Below, piece after piece: positions 8,108 to 17,403 of a stretch of 64,000 bases of DNA. Source of the DNA: Longitalea luteola. GTDB taxonomy: Bacteria > Bacteroidota > Bacteroidia > Chitinophagales > Chitinophagaceae. The notes below the pieces were generated by a model. The model ran no database searches and was not told the origin of the DNA. It saw only the letters and a program-made list of their open reading frames with translations. The position numbers were made by a program, and so were the translations under genes. Position 1 is the stretch's first letter; each line of letters begins with the position of its first letter. Location: NCBI RefSeq assembly GCF_017356035.1, contig NZ_JAFIQX010000001.1, positions 434,001 through 498,000 on the forward strand, given 5' to 3'.

Positions 8108-8576
8108 ATAACCGGTTATATAATAAAATCCACATAATTATTATGCCAGAAGAAATTGCCGCCGGCATTTTATTCGAATACCGGGGCCGCCAGTGGGATT
8201 GTTAACAAAGTTTTAGAAGGAGAAAAAGGCGTTAATGGATTGATTATTATCAAATATCAGTGAATTTATGCAGCGTGTGTACCTAAAAGTTGTAAATTAG
8301 TCATTCCCATTACGCAACTGTATTCTCGTAAGGGAGTAAAAAATACCCTGGAAGGCATTCTGATTGGTGAGCTGCAAAAGCCACTATTGGCAAAACTTTT
8401 AAAAGATTGATCAGATGACCTTTGCTGCCCAGAAAAGATCCGTTGCAATTCAACAGACCATCCTTCAAAAAAAACGCATCCGGTCGCAAGTACTTCCCTG
8501 TTTTAGTAAGATCCCATTGGCTACCAAACCATTTTTTAAACAATGGCATATTCATATAGTTGATGTTACCAAGATA
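8108..8576. other. intergenic region with a possible coding vestige
   Basis: 469 bp between treS and the small HTH gene. A frame at 8264-8409 lacks a start codon but reads LVIPITQLYSRKGVKNTLEG and ends AKLLKD before a TGA, which resembles real protein rather than noise; I cannot name a family. No terminator or clear promoter was seen. Confidence 0.35.
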
Positions 8577-8780
8577 ATGGCCATAAATCATGCGGAAGCC
8601 CGCCAGTTGTTGCAGGAATTGCGTCAATTTTACAGTAAAAATAAACGGGATCTGATCACCGTGGAGGAATTTTGTGCGTTTACTGGTATCGGTAAAAGTT
8701 ACGTGCGCATGCACCTGGTATCAAGGGCGATGGAGCATGACCTAAGACGGCATTGTGAATTGGTGGCGGTAAGCTGGTGA
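8577..8780 (+). CDS. small helix-turn-helix (excisionase-like) protein
   Basis: A 67-residue protein. After a short helix (AEARQLLQELRQFY) comes DLITVEEFCAFTGIGKSYVR, which fits the winged HTH of Bacteroidota excisionase or group-17 proteins: a hydrophobic V-x-E-F-C-x-F-T-G turn followed by a recognition helix. These proteins bind DNA and often accompany mobile elements, but no integrase lies nearby. The frame is open from 8415, yet only the part from the ATG at 8577 looks like protein, so that start is used. The last residues run into the GGTGAATGGTCAAT repeat region. Function is inferred from the fold alone. Confidence 0.45.
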   Translation: MAINHAEARQLLQELRQFYSKNKRDLITVEEFCAFTGIGKSYVRMHLVSRAMEHDLRRHCELVAVSW

Positions 8781-8782
8781 AA

Positions 8783-8822
8783 GATGGTGAATGGTCAATG
8801 GTGAATGGTCAATGGTGAATGG
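8783..8822. repeat. tandem GGTGAATGGTCAAT repeats
   Basis: Nearly three copies of a 14-bp unit, GGTGAATGGTCAAT. The reverse-complement form (ATTGACCATTCACC type) appears at about 33335-33381 before the GH92 gene. Confidence 0.75.
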
Positions 8823-8906
8823 ATTTCTCAATTTCAAAACCTCAAAACTGTGATCCTGGTCCGATGTATCCTGAAGACCGGAATCTTGTAACCCGGGAAC
8901 CGGTGA

Positions 8907-9632
8907 CTAATTAAACAATGATTGTGATTCTCTGTTCTGAAGGGCAGTTTCCCATTCGAGCAGCATATCGAGTGTGCCTTCAATATTAATGATCAGCTTT
9001 TCTGTGCAGGTGATCAATGTATCGAGATAATACGCTACATACGACATAACCTGTACGCGGCTCTTGTTGTCTTCCTGTTCGCCTTCTTTTTGCAGCAGAA
9101 TGTGAAAATACTGGTAGTATTCCCCGATCTGATACATGAAGTCTTCAATGATGCGGTGCATCGTAGCTATTTCTTCACTGTCAACCGACTGGTTAACGGC
9201 AAAGCTGTTCTCATTATGGTAGCAGGCATTCAGATTGCCCAATAATAATTCCTGGCCGTTGGCATCAAACTCATTTACCAGCTCAAGGAATGAGCCTAAT
9301 AATTCAATCAGGTGTTTGTAGTATTGGGCTGTAAAAGGTTCTGCACTGGCATGGGCAGTTAATTCTTCATGGGCTTTCTCTATAAACCCGCTCAGCCTTA
9401 CGGTGTCCAGGGTATCATTTTGCGTGATCTTGGTGAGCAGCCGGTAAATGATGGCATTATCGAACAACCGTTCATTCAAAGACTGGCCAAGGGCATTCAT
9501 GGCAGCTTCATTCATGCGACCATAGTTGCTGATAACAATGTGCTGGAAAGGTTTTTCTTCAGCGCAAAAAGAAACGGGATGTTCCTGTCTGAATTGTTTG
9601 GTGAAGCTGCTGTTGAAAGGATAGCTGGACAT
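8907..9632 (-). CDS. hypothetical helical protein
   Basis: A 241-residue protein that I do not recognise. It has no signal peptide and no membrane segment; the composition is rich in Leu, Glu, Asn and Tyr and the sequence looks almost wholly helical, with long amphipathic stretches such as TAQYYKHLIELLGSFLELVN and a C-terminal run ending LEWETALQNRES. No enzyme motif or metal site stands out. The codon use and length support a real gene. It is transcribed alone, with a repeat region downstream and a 408-bp gap upstream shared with the divergent PEBP gene. The ATG at 9632 is the first plausible start. Confidence 0.7.
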   Translation of the reverse strand: MSSYPFNSSFTKQFRQEHPVSFCAEEKPFQHIVISNYGRMNEAAMNALGQSLNERLFDNAIIYRLLTKITQNDTLDTVRLSGFIEKAHEELTAHASAEPFTAQYYKHLIELLGSFLELVNEFDANGQELLLGNLNACYHNENSFAVNQSVDSEEIATMHRIIEDFMYQIGEYYQYFHILLQKEGEQEDNKSRVQVMSYVAYYLDTLITCTEKLIINIEGTLDMLLEWETALQNRESQSLFN

Positions 9633-10040
9633 AACAGTGATTTAATAGTGAAGGAATGAAAACCACATCACAATAATACAACGTCTCCTGGGCGGTTTGC
9701 AAGCATATTAACCTGTAATCCATGTCATTACTGGTTAATATACGAGCCACTAATCATTATTATGTATGACGTAGGGGCAATCGGTAAGTTTAATGGTGGG
9801 TATGTGTAACACTATGTATCCTTATAACGGTTACTCACGAAAACTTATTGGATACGCTCTGCAAAAATGTATTAGTTAATTGATTTATAGCAAAAGATAC
9901 CCAGTTTCCTTATTGCAGCGATCACCATTAACTGGTGACCACCGTCATTGTTAAAATTTAGTTGTGATAATATATTTGGCAAAAGCAGCAGATTGGGGTT
10001 GTACTCAGGATGATTGCTAAAACTATAAAACGGTATAGCC
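9633..10040. other. divergent intergenic region
   Basis: 408 bp between the divergent hypothetical gene and the PEBP gene. It is AT-rich and free of the short repeats that fill other gaps, so it is probably mostly regulatory. A Bacteroidota-type promoter match is at 9947-9978. Nothing else was recognised. Confidence 0.5.
9947..9978 (+). promoter_or_regulatory. candidate housekeeping promoter for the PEBP gene
   Basis: ATTG at 9947-9950 and TATATTTG at 9971-9978, 20 bp apart, fit the Bacteroidota consensus TTTG-N19-21-TAnnTTTG. Transcription would begin near 9985, about 55 bp before the PEBP start codon. Confidence 0.5.
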
Positions 10041-10529
10041 ATGAAAATAATTTCCCAACAAACACCGCCCAGACAAACATTCCGTGATATCTCTCCTTTA
10101 CATGTTAGCAGTCCTCAATTTGCGCCCAATGAGTTTATACCCTCCCGTTTTACCTGCGATGGGGCGAATGTAAACCCACCACTGGACATTCATGATATTC
10201 CTGCTGAGGCCAGGAGCCTGGCATTGATCATGGATGATCCGGATGCGCCGATAAGGCCCTGGGTGCACTGGCTGGCCTGGAATATTCCGGTGGGTACCCA
10301 CATCAAAGAGGATACTTTTCTTAAAGATCAGGGTATCAACGATTTCCGGCAGAACAAATACGGCGGTCCCTGTCCGCCCTACGGCATACACCGGTATTAT
10401 TTCAAGGTATATGCACTAGACACCCAATTGGTGTTGCCCCACGAATGCAGCAGGAATGAACTGGAAAAAGCCATGAATGGCCACGTGCTGGCATATGGAG
10501 AGTTGATGGGCAGGTATCAAAGAAGATAG
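10041..10529 (+). CDS. YbhB/YbcL family (PEBP) protein
   Basis: A 162-residue phosphatidylethanolamine-binding-protein family member, called Raf kinase inhibitor-like in bacteria. The signature pieces are SRFTCDGANVNPPL near 35-50, MDDPDAP near 68-74, VHWLAWNIP near 79-87 and GPCPPYGIHRYYF near 114-126, which together build the anion-binding pocket. Bacterial members are small cytoplasmic or periplasmic proteins of uncertain role. No signal peptide is present, so a cytoplasmic location is likely. The length is normal for the family. It is monocistronic, with a candidate promoter at 9947-9978 and a repeat-rich convergent gap downstream. Confidence 0.9.
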   Translation: MKIISQQTPPRQTFRDISPLHVSSPQFAPNEFIPSRFTCDGANVNPPLDIHDIPAEARSLALIMDDPDAPIRPWVHWLAWNIPVGTHIKEDTFLKDQGINDFRQNKYGGPCPPYGIHRYYFKVYALDTQLVLPHECSRNELEKAMNGHVLAYGELMGRYQRR

Positions 10530-10730
10530 TTCAAAGTTTATAGTTCAAAGTTCAAAGTTTATAGTTCAAAGTTTGCAGTTCACAGTTGAAGGTTTTTGTT
10601 TAGGTTCTGGTCGCGTTCGCAAGTCATTTAGTTAAAAAGTTATTAGGTCGATTATCGACTATCGATTGTCAATTGTCGATTGTCGATTGTCGATGCCGTC
10701 TGCCGTTTCACGTTTGCCGTTTCACGTTTT
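10527..10730. repeat. cluster of three unrelated short tandem repeats
   Basis: Three small arrays sit in the convergent gap: AGTTCAAAGTTTAT units at 10527-10588, CGATTGTCAATTGT units at 10649-10694, and GCCGTTTCACGTTT units at 10700-10730. The last one runs into the 3' end of the oxidoreductase gene. Confidence 0.75.
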
Positions 10731-12983
10731 GCGCACGGTAATAACCACCGCCTTCGATACCGGCGTATTACTTTTCTTCGCCACACTGTTCACGGGCACC
10801 AGCACATTGGCTTCGGGAAAATAAGTGGCTGTGCAACGTACCGGTATAGGGTAGGGCACAACGAGGAATTTATGCGCCACCCGTTCAATACCGCCACTGT
10901 AATTGCAGAGATCCACCTCATCGCCCTGCTTCAGGTTCCGCTGGTCCATGTCCTGCTGGTTCATCAATATCACCCGCCGTTCGTTATAAATGCCCCGGTA
11001 CCGGTCGTTCAACCCATAAATAGTTGTATTGAACTGGTCATGACTGCGAATGGTCATCATCAGTAATTCATGATCGGCCAGTTTTATGGTGGTTATAGGC
11101 GCAATATTGAAATGCGCTTTTTTAGATGCAGTATTGAAAGAACCTTCGCGGTTACAATTGGGCAAATAGAAACCGCCGGGCTGGCGAACCCTTTTATTAT
11201 AATCGGCAAAGCCGGGAATGGTACGTTCGATATCATCCCTGATATGATCATAATGCTGCAGGTATTTATCCCAGTTGACGGGACTGCGATTGCCCAGCGT
11301 CGCTTTCGCCAGCCGGCATACGATCACCGGCTCGCTCAGCAACTGGTCAGACACTGGCGGCAAAACCCCTTTTGACAACTGTATAACCCCCATAGAATTC
11401 TCACACGACACAAACTGTTCTTCTCCATGCAGCAGATCCTTATCGCTGCGGCCGAGGCAGGGCAGTATCAGGGCTTCGCGCCCATGCACGAGGTGGCTTC
11501 GGTTAAGCTTGGTAGATACATGCACCGTCAACGTGCATTTGCGCAGGGCCGCGGCCGTGTAATTGGTGTCGGGCGTGGCAGACAGGAAGTTTCCGCCCAT
11601 GGCAATAAACACCGATGCCCGGCCGCTATGCATAGCCTTTATGGCTTCTACCACATCGTAGCCCGCATGTTGTGGTGGTTTAAATTGAAAATTACTTTCA
11701 ATGCTGTTTAAAAACGGCTGGCCGGGTTTTTCATAAATACCCATCGTACGGTCGCCCTGTACATTGCTATGGCCTCTTACCGGGCAGGTTCCCGCACCTG
11801 GTTTGCCTATGCTGCCTTTGAGTAATAACAGGTTTACAATTTCTTTAATGGTATCAACCGCATTGGTATGTTGCGTGAGGCCCATGGCCCAGCAGGCAAT
11901 GATCCTGGTCTTGTTCTTCAGCAGCTCCGCTACCTGCCTCAGTTGATTCATAGATATACCGCATGCCTCGGCCAGCTGATCGAGGTTTTGCTGTTGCAGG
12001 TCGTCGATGAACGCTTCGTAACCGGCTGTATGCTGTTCAATGAACGAACGGTCAAACACCTGGCCGGGTGCCTGTTGTTCGTATTGCCATAACAGGTATT
12101 CAATGGCTTTCAGCAGCGCCATATCGCCGTTAATAGTTACGGGCAGAAAAAGATCTGTGAGGGCTGTGGTAACACCCAGTAAGCCTTTCACCTGTTGAGG
12201 ATTGTTGAAGCCCATGAGCCCGGTTTCGGGCAATGGGTTCACTGCAATGATGTAAGCGCCGTTGGCTTTGGCCTTTTGTAAGGCCGTTAACATGCGCGGG
12301 TGATTGGTGCCGGGATTTTGTCCGAGTATGATGATCACTTCCGCTTTGTAAAAATCTTCCAGCGTTACCGATCCTTTGCCAATACCCAGCGACTCACCCA
12401 ACGCCACGCCACTGCTTTCATGGCACATATTGCTGCAGTCGGGCAGGTTGTTGGTACCATAGGCCCGTACAAAAAGCTGGTACAGAAAAGCGGCTTCATT
12501 ACTGGTGCGGCCCGACGTGTAAAAGATCGCTTCGTCAGGAGAGCCCAGGTTGTTCAAAGCCTTGCCGATGGTATGGAAGGCTGCATCCCACGAGATCGCC
12601 TGATAATGGGCAGCGCCTGCGGGCAGGAACATCGGCTGGGCGACGCGGCCTTTACGGCCGATCTCATAATCGCTGAGGGCGGCTAATTCGGCTACATTAT
12701 GTTGCGCAAAGAATTCAGGCGTTAATTTTTTGAGCGTTGCTTCCTCAGCAATGGCTTTAGCGCCATTCTCGCAATATTCGCCGAGGGCCGAACGCTCATC
12801 GTCGGGATCGGGCCAGGCGCAACCCGGACAATCATAACCGTCTTTTTTGTTCAGGTGGGCCAGGGCTTTCCAGCCACGGGTAAGACCTGCTTCGCCAACT
12901 ACCTGCTTAACGGTTTCTACAATGGCCGGCAATCCGGCTGCCGATCTTTTCACCTGTCCGACTTTTAATTTCTTGTCACTCAT
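10722..12983 (-). CDS. FdhF/YdeP-family molybdopterin oxidoreductase
   Basis: A 753-residue molybdopterin-dependent oxidoreductase of the YdeP (formate dehydrogenase H-like) family. Seen features: CPGCAWPDP near 52-60; the TSGRTSNEAAFLYQL cofactor-binding region near 156-170; the segment DCSNMCHESSG near 182-192, where C187 aligns with the Sec/Cys molybdenum ligand of formate dehydrogenases; the GQNPGTNHPR motif for the bis-MGD cofactor; and a C-terminal molybdopterin dinucleotide-binding domain with HDQFNTTIYG. No second subunit is adjacent. The physiological substrate of YdeP proteins is not settled; in E. coli the homologue is linked to acid resistance. The fdhD gene lies 254 bp upstream in the same direction and would supply cofactor sulfuration. 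Cytoplasmic, no Tat signal. Confidence 0.9.
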   Translation of the reverse strand: MSDKKLKVGQVKRSAAGLPAIVETVKQVVGEAGLTRGWKALAHLNKKDGYDCPGCAWPDPDDERSALGEYCENGAKAIAEEATLKKLTPEFFAQHNVAELAALSDYEIGRKGRVAQPMFLPAGAAHYQAISWDAAFHTIGKALNNLGSPDEAIFYTSGRTSNEAAFLYQLFVRAYGTNNLPDCSNMCHESSGVALGESLGIGKGSVTLEDFYKAEVIIILGQNPGTNHPRMLTALQKAKANGAYIIAVNPLPETGLMGFNNPQQVKGLLGVTTALTDLFLPVTINGDMALLKAIEYLLWQYEQQAPGQVFDRSFIEQHTAGYEAFIDDLQQQNLDQLAEACGISMNQLRQVAELLKNKTRIIACWAMGLTQHTNAVDTIKEIVNLLLLKGSIGKPGAGTCPVRGHSNVQGDRTMGIYEKPGQPFLNSIESNFQFKPPQHAGYDVVEAIKAMHSGRASVFIAMGGNFLSATPDTNYTAAALRKCTLTVHVSTKLNRSHLVHGREALILPCLGRSDKDLLHGEEQFVSCENSMGVIQLSKGVLPPVSDQLLSEPVIVCRLAKATLGNRSPVNWDKYLQHYDHIRDDIERTIPGFADYNKRVRQPGGFYLPNCNREGSFNTASKKAHFNIAPITTIKLADHELLMMTIRSHDQFNTTIYGLNDRYRGIYNERRVILMNQQDMDQRNLKQGDEVDLCNYSGGIERVAHKFLVVPYPIPVRCTATYFPEANVLVPVNSVAKKSNTPVSKAVVITVRKT

Positions 12984-13237
12984 AATGTATCCATTTAACT
13001 AAGTTCAGTCTTAAAATGGAGGTTTCGGCCAGAACATTGCGAAGTAGGAGGAAAGAATTAGGAAGTAAGAAGAGCTTTAATTTCGTACCTCACGCACAAT
13101 TTCGGCACGCAAAAATCTATTTCCCACTTCCTTCATACACATGCCTAAGAAAGAAAAACCTTCTTTATTACCTGGTATTTCCTACTTCGTACTTCCTGCT
13201 TCGCCTGCCTGTATTCTCAAACTAAGTTTTTCAGGTG

Positions 13238-14050
13238 TCATACTTTTATCCTGTGTGATCCACTATAAACATTAAACCTGTCATGCCTGAGAAAGCCAAT
13301 GAGGGTAACATCATGTTCTGTGGCCAGTTGTACGGCCAGGCTCGAAGGGGCGCCCACCGCAGCAATCACCGGGATGCCGGCCATAACCGCTTTTTGGATC
13401 AGTTCAAAACCGGCGCGTCCGCTGAGGAGCAGGATGTGTTGCGATAAGGGCAGTTGCCGGTTTTTGAAGGCGGCGCCTATCACTTTGTCAACCGCATTGT
13501 GCCGGCCTATATCCTCATGCAGCAGCATGCACGACCCGTGGGTATCGAACAGGGCGGCAGCATGCAGTCCACCAGTGGTTTCAAATACCAGCTGTTTTTG
13601 TTGCAGTCCGTGCTGCAGCCCGTAGAACAAGCTGGCAGGCACCATCAGCCCATCGGCTTGTTTTGCGAACGGCGGCTGTATTTTAACGGCATCGATACCT
13701 GTTTTACCGCATACCCCGCAGCTGGAACTGGTATAGAAATTCCGTTCGGCCTGTTGCAGTTGCGGCACTACGCCCGGCGCCAGGGTAATCAGCACCCGGG
13801 TTGGCTGTGCCAGGATATGCTTTATTTGATCAATATGTTGTAAAATGCCTTCGGTAAACAGGAAACCGGCAGCCAGTTCGGCATCATCTCCGGGCGTGCG
13901 CATGGTAACCGAGATGGTTTTTTGTTCGTACCCGGCGGCACCCTGCCAGCCCAACTGAATTTCAAGCGGTGCTTCCACGGCCAGTTGATCCTCTACCTCG
14001 GTTTGTTCACCGGCATTGATCTTTTTTATTTTAATATGGGCCGTTTGCAT
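13238..14050 (-). CDS. fdhD: formate dehydrogenase accessory sulfurtransferase
   Basis: A 270-residue FdhD protein. FdhD passes sulfur from a cysteine desulfurase to the molybdenum cofactor of formate dehydrogenase-type enzymes, which is needed for activity. The sulfur-carrying motif is SSSCGVCG with C111 and C114. Other family marks are RTPGDDAELAAGFLFTEGI near 51-70, EDIGRHNAVDKVIG near 180 and SGRAGFELIQKA near 205, all part of the cofactor-binding dimer. It lies upstream of the YdeP-type oxidoreductase on the same strand; the 254-bp gap contains AGGAAGTA-type repeats and no gene, so co-transcription is possible but unproven. Length is normal. Confidence 0.95.
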   Translation of the reverse strand: MQTAHIKIKKINAGEQTEVEDQLAVEAPLEIQLGWQGAAGYEQKTISVTMRTPGDDAELAAGFLFTEGILQHIDQIKHILAQPTRVLITLAPGVVPQLQQAERNFYTSSSCGVCGKTGIDAVKIQPPFAKQADGLMVPASLFYGLQHGLQQKQLVFETTGGLHAAALFDTHGSCMLLHEDIGRHNAVDKVIGAAFKNRQLPLSQHILLLSGRAGFELIQKAVMAGIPVIAAVGAPSSLAVQLATEHDVTLIGFLRHDRFNVYSGSHRIKV

Positions 14051-14445
14051 TATATAAAGTTAGGGAAAAGGCGGAAGGCAGACGTGAAACGGATCAAGGC
14101 TAAAGGTTCAAGGCTCAAGGCTCAAGGCTAAAGGCACACGGCTCAAGGCTCAAGGCAATCCGCTACGCCAAGGCTTCGGTGAACAAGGCAAATAGAGCGG
14201 CAATCCGGCAACTGGTGACTGGTACTCGTAACTGGCGACCGGCAACTGGTAACTGGTAACCGCAGCAACGCAATTGAAAAATAATTAAGTGTGAAATTGA
14301 CAGATATACTATCTTAGTTTCCCGGTCCGGACCTCGTCGGGATGAATTTTTACTATAAATAACGATCACCATGCTGCCAATTATGCTCCTTGCTATAAAC
14401 AACCAATTCTTTACATTCATTAATTATTCATCTTAAAGTTCTTAC
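14051..14445. other. divergent intergenic region with repeats
   Basis: 395 bp between fdhD and the GH51 gene, transcribed divergently. The first half holds CAAGGCT repeats (14093-14157) and AACTGGTAACTGG repeats (14207-14261). The last 180 bp are AT-rich and repeat-free and should carry the GH51 promoter; no confident consensus match was found. Confidence 0.55.
14093..14261. repeat. CAAGGCT and AACTGGTAACTGG repeat arrays
   Basis: About eight imperfect AAGGCTCA/AAGGCTAA units at 14093-14157, then six or so ACTGGTA/ACTGGCG units at 14207-14261. The second array is the reverse complement of the CCAGTTGCCGGTTA family at 2381 and 33295. Confidence 0.7.
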
Positions 14446-15987
14446 ATGAAACGCTTTGCTTTGCTTGTAACTTGCACTTCATTGATCGCTTTTAACATGC
14501 TTGCCCAGAACAACATAACTTTTAAGGTAGACGCTGCAAAAACGACTATCAACCGTAATATCTATGGGCATTTTGCTGAACATTTAGGCCATTGTATTTA
14601 CGGTGGTTTTTATGTTGGAGAAGGCAACACGAAGATTCCGAACAGTAATGGCGTACGCAACGATGTTGTTGATGCGCTGAAAAGATTAAAGATCGCCAAC
14701 CTGCGCTGGCCCGGCGGCTGTTTTGCCGATACCTATCACTGGAAAGACGGCATTGGCCCTAAAGACAAACGGCCCAGCATGGTAAATACCTGGTGGGGCG
14801 GTGTTACCGAAGACAACAGTTTTGGCACGCACGATTTTTTGAATATGTGCGAGCTCATTGGCACCCAGCCCTATCTTGCTGGTAACGTTGGCAGTGGTAC
14901 CGTACAGGAGCTGATCGACTGGGTGCAGTATGTAAACTTCGACGGAAAAAGTCCTATGTCGGACCTGCGCCGCCAGAACGGCCGCGAAAAACCCTGGAAT
15001 GTTACTTACTGGGGTGTAGGTAATGAAGCTTGGGGTTGTGGTGGTAATATGACCCCCGAATATTATGCGGATGTTTACCGCAAATACGCCACGTTCATGA
15101 CCGGCTGGTCGAACGAAACCAAAATATTCCGCATTGCCTCCGGCGCCAATTCAAAAGATTATAACTGGACGGAAGTATTGATGAAAAAGATCCCGCACAA
15201 CATGGTGGGTGGTTTGGCCCTGCATCATTACTCCGTAATTGAATGGAACAAAAAAGGCCCTGCCGTTGATTTTACCGAACAGCAATATTTTCAAACCATG
15301 AAATCGGCCCTGTTCATGGATTCGCTGGTGACAAAACATGCTGCTATCATGGATAAATATGATCCGCAAAAGCGGGTAGCCCTGGTAGTGGATGAATGGG
15401 GTGGTTGGTACGATGTGGAAGCAGGTACCAATCCGGGTTTCCTGTATCAGCAAAACACGATGCGCGATGCCATGATCGCCGGCGCTACACTCAATATCTT
15501 CCATAACCACTGCGACCGGGTTCGGATGGCCAACCTCGCGCAAACGGTAAATGTGCTGCAGGCGGTGATCTTAACGAAGGAAGAAAAAATGATCCTTACA
15601 CCCACTTATCACGTAATGGAAATGTATAATGTACATCAGGATGCTAAAATGGTTCCGTTAACGATCAGGAGCAACAGTTATATGTTCGGCAATGAAAAAT
15701 TGCCGGCCATATCGGCGTCTGCTTCTAAAGACTCTACCGGCGCTATGCATATTTCCCTGGTGAATATCGATCCCAAAGCGGCACAGGACCTTGCGATCAC
15801 CCTGGAAGGCGGGAATTATAAAACAGTGAGCGGCCGCATCCTTACATCGGCTAAATTACAGGACCATAACACATTTGAGGAACCAGCTAAAATTAAACCG
15901 GCAACGTTCCAGGGCGCTGCCTTAAAAGGCAGATCTCTCAATGTAAAGATGCCCCCTTTTTCTGTAGTTGTACTGGAGTTAAAATAG
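14446..15987 (+). CDS. alpha-L-arabinofuranosidase, GH51
   Basis: A 513-residue exported GH51 enzyme that removes arabinofuranosyl residues from arabinan, arabinoxylan or arabino-oligosaccharides with retention. A signal peptide of about 20 residues ends MLAQ. The TIM barrel starts with [14 protein letters not shown]; acid/base E194 lies in [11 protein letters not shown] and nucleophile E317 in [11 protein letters not shown]. The C-terminal 130 residues form the family's beta-sandwich, ending SVVVLELK. Length matches bacterial GH51 AbfA proteins. It is followed by an aldose 1-epimerase (79 bp) and an arabinose isomerase family gene, so it fits an arabinose-release and catabolism set. A second, longer GH51 enzyme is at 46763. 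Confidence 0.94.
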   Translation: MKRFALLVTCTSLIAFNMLAQNNITFKVDAAKTTINRNIYGHFAEHLGHCIYGGFYVGEGNTKIPNSNGVRNDVVDALKRLKIANLRWPGGCFADTYHWKDGIGPKDKRPSMVNTWWGGVTEDNSFGTHDFLNMCELIGTQPYLAGNVGSGTVQELIDWVQYVNFDGKSPMSDLRRQNGREKPWNVTYWGVGNEAWGCGGNMTPEYYADVYRKYATFMTGWSNETKIFRIASGANSKDYNWTEVLMKKIPHNMVGGLALHHYSVIEWNKKGPAVDFTEQQYFQTMKSALFMDSLVTKHAAIMDKYDPQKRVALVVDEWGGWYDVEAGTNPGFLYQQNTMRDAMIAGATLNIFHNHCDRVRMANLAQTVNVLQAVILTKEEKMILTPTYHVMEMYNVHQDAKMVPLTIRSNSYMFGNEKLPAISASASKDSTGAMHISLVNIDPKAAQDLAITLEGGNYKTVSGRILTSAKLQDHNTFEEPAKIKPATFQGAALKGRSLNVKMPPFSVVVLELK

Positions 15988-16066
15988 TGTGGTCGTGATA
16001 GGGAAAATATCAGATATTTGACAAATTTTCAAACAACCCAATTGTAAACATAATAACGGATTTCCA

Positions 16067-17209
16067 ATGAATAGATTGATTTGCCATGTCGCTATGCTAT
16101 CGCTGGTCACGAGTATAGCATCATGCGGCGGCGAAAACAAACAACCTTCAACAGAAAATAATCAGGAAATGATCAAAGCTGGCGTAACAACAAAAGATTG
16201 GGGCGAAACTGATGGCAAAAAAGTACAGTTATTTACGCTCACCAATAAAAACGGCTTAACAGTAAGCATCACAAATTATGGTGGAATTGTCACTTCATGG
16301 GTTACGCCTGATAAAAATGGCAACAAGTCAAGTGTGGTGATTGGTATGGAAAGCCTGGATGAGTACCTGAAAAAGCCACCTTATTTTGGCGCTATCATTG
16401 GCCGTTATGGTAACCGGATTGGTGATGCCAAATTCAAACTCGATGGCAAAACCTATACGCTGGCTGCCAACAACGGAAAGAATAACCTGCATGGCGGCAA
16501 CAAAGGTTTCGATAAAGTGGTGTGGGATGCATCGCCTGCTGCCGACAGCACACCTTCCCTTACATTAACTTACCTCAGCAAAGATGGTGAAGAGGGTTTC
16601 CCCGGCAACCTGAAAGTAACGGTGGTGTACACCCTTACAGATGATAATGTGCTGAATATGGACTATTCCGCAGAAACCGACAAAGCCACTCCGGTTAATT
16701 TAACCAACCACAGTTACTTCAATCTTACCGGAAGTACAGAGAACACCATTTTGAATCACACGCTGCAGATCAATGCCGATCATTATACTCCGGTTGATAC
16801 TACGCTGATCCCCACGGGTGAGATCAAACCGGTGAAAGGAACGCCATTCGATTTTACAAAACCAGCAACCATTGGCGCCCGCATCGATGCCGTGCCCGGT
16901 GGCTATGATCATAATTTTGTGTTGAACCGCAAAGATAGCTCCCTGCAACTGGCGGCTATATTGACCGACAGTGTGAGCGGCCGTAAGCTGGAAGTATTTA
17001 CCACGGAGCCTGGGATCCAGTTCTACAGCGGTAATTTCCTCGATGGCACTTTTACAAGCGGTGGCAAACCGGTGAAATTACGTACAGCCCTTTGCCTGGA
17101 AACCCAGCACTTTCCCGATTCACCCAACAAACCCAATTTCCCATCCACCATTTTACAACCCGGACAGAAATACCATACTGTAACACAGTATAAAGTTTCG
17201 GTACAGTAA
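16067..17209 (+). CDS. galM: aldose 1-epimerase lipoprotein
   Basis: A 380-residue mutarotase that interconverts alpha and beta anomers of free aldoses. The N-terminal hydrophobic segment ends IASC, a lipobox with Cys at residue 20, so it is probably a lipoprotein facing the periplasm. Family motifs: the ITNYGGIV element near 67, GRYGNRI near 107, NNLHGG near 137, NLTNHSYFNLTG near 213 with the catalytic His, and GYDHNFVL near 281; the catalytic Glu lies in the C-terminal CLETQHFPDSPN segment. It follows the GH51 gene by 79 bp and ends at a strong terminator, so the two probably form an operon. It likely prepares released arabinose or galactose for uptake. Confidence 0.93.
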   Translation: MNRLICHVAMLSLVTSIASCGGENKQPSTENNQEMIKAGVTTKDWGETDGKKVQLFTLTNKNGLTVSITNYGGIVTSWVTPDKNGNKSSVVIGMESLDEYLKKPPYFGAIIGRYGNRIGDAKFKLDGKTYTLAANNGKNNLHGGNKGFDKVVWDASPAADSTPSLTLTYLSKDGEEGFPGNLKVTVVYTLTDDNVLNMDYSAETDKATPVNLTNHSYFNLTGSTENTILNHTLQINADHYTPVDTTLIPTGEIKPVKGTPFDFTKPATIGARIDAVPGGYDHNFVLNRKDSSLQLAAILTDSVSGRKLEVFTTEPGIQFYSGNFLDGTFTSGGKPVKLRTALCLETQHFPDSPNKPNFPSTILQPGQKYHTVTQYKVSVQ

Positions 17210-17227
17210 AAAGTCAACATAATAGTT

Positions 17228-17266
17228 AGCGGCGCCACGGTCCAAAATCGTGGCGCCGCTTTTTTT
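17228..17266 (+). terminator. intrinsic terminator after galM
   Basis: AGCGGCGCCACG pairs perfectly with CGTGGCGCCGCT across a 9-nt loop (12 bp, GC-rich), followed by six T. It closes the GH51-galM transcript 18 bp after the stop codon. Confidence 0.92.
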
Positions 17267-17403
17267 GAGCCCACCTGTCTTTTTCCAATACAACTGGTGG
17301 TCGAGGAGCTGTTTTGCGTATTGTTTATGGATGCGCAGGACGCGTCTTGTTCAAAAAACGCAACATTCAGAAACTGGTAATTGGAAATGTATAATTCAGC
17401 AGC

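Noticed and set aside
8310-8714. 134-codon minus-strand ORF opposite the HTH gene
   Set aside because: It competes with the plus-strand frame, which shows a recognisable HTH; the antisense frame shows none.
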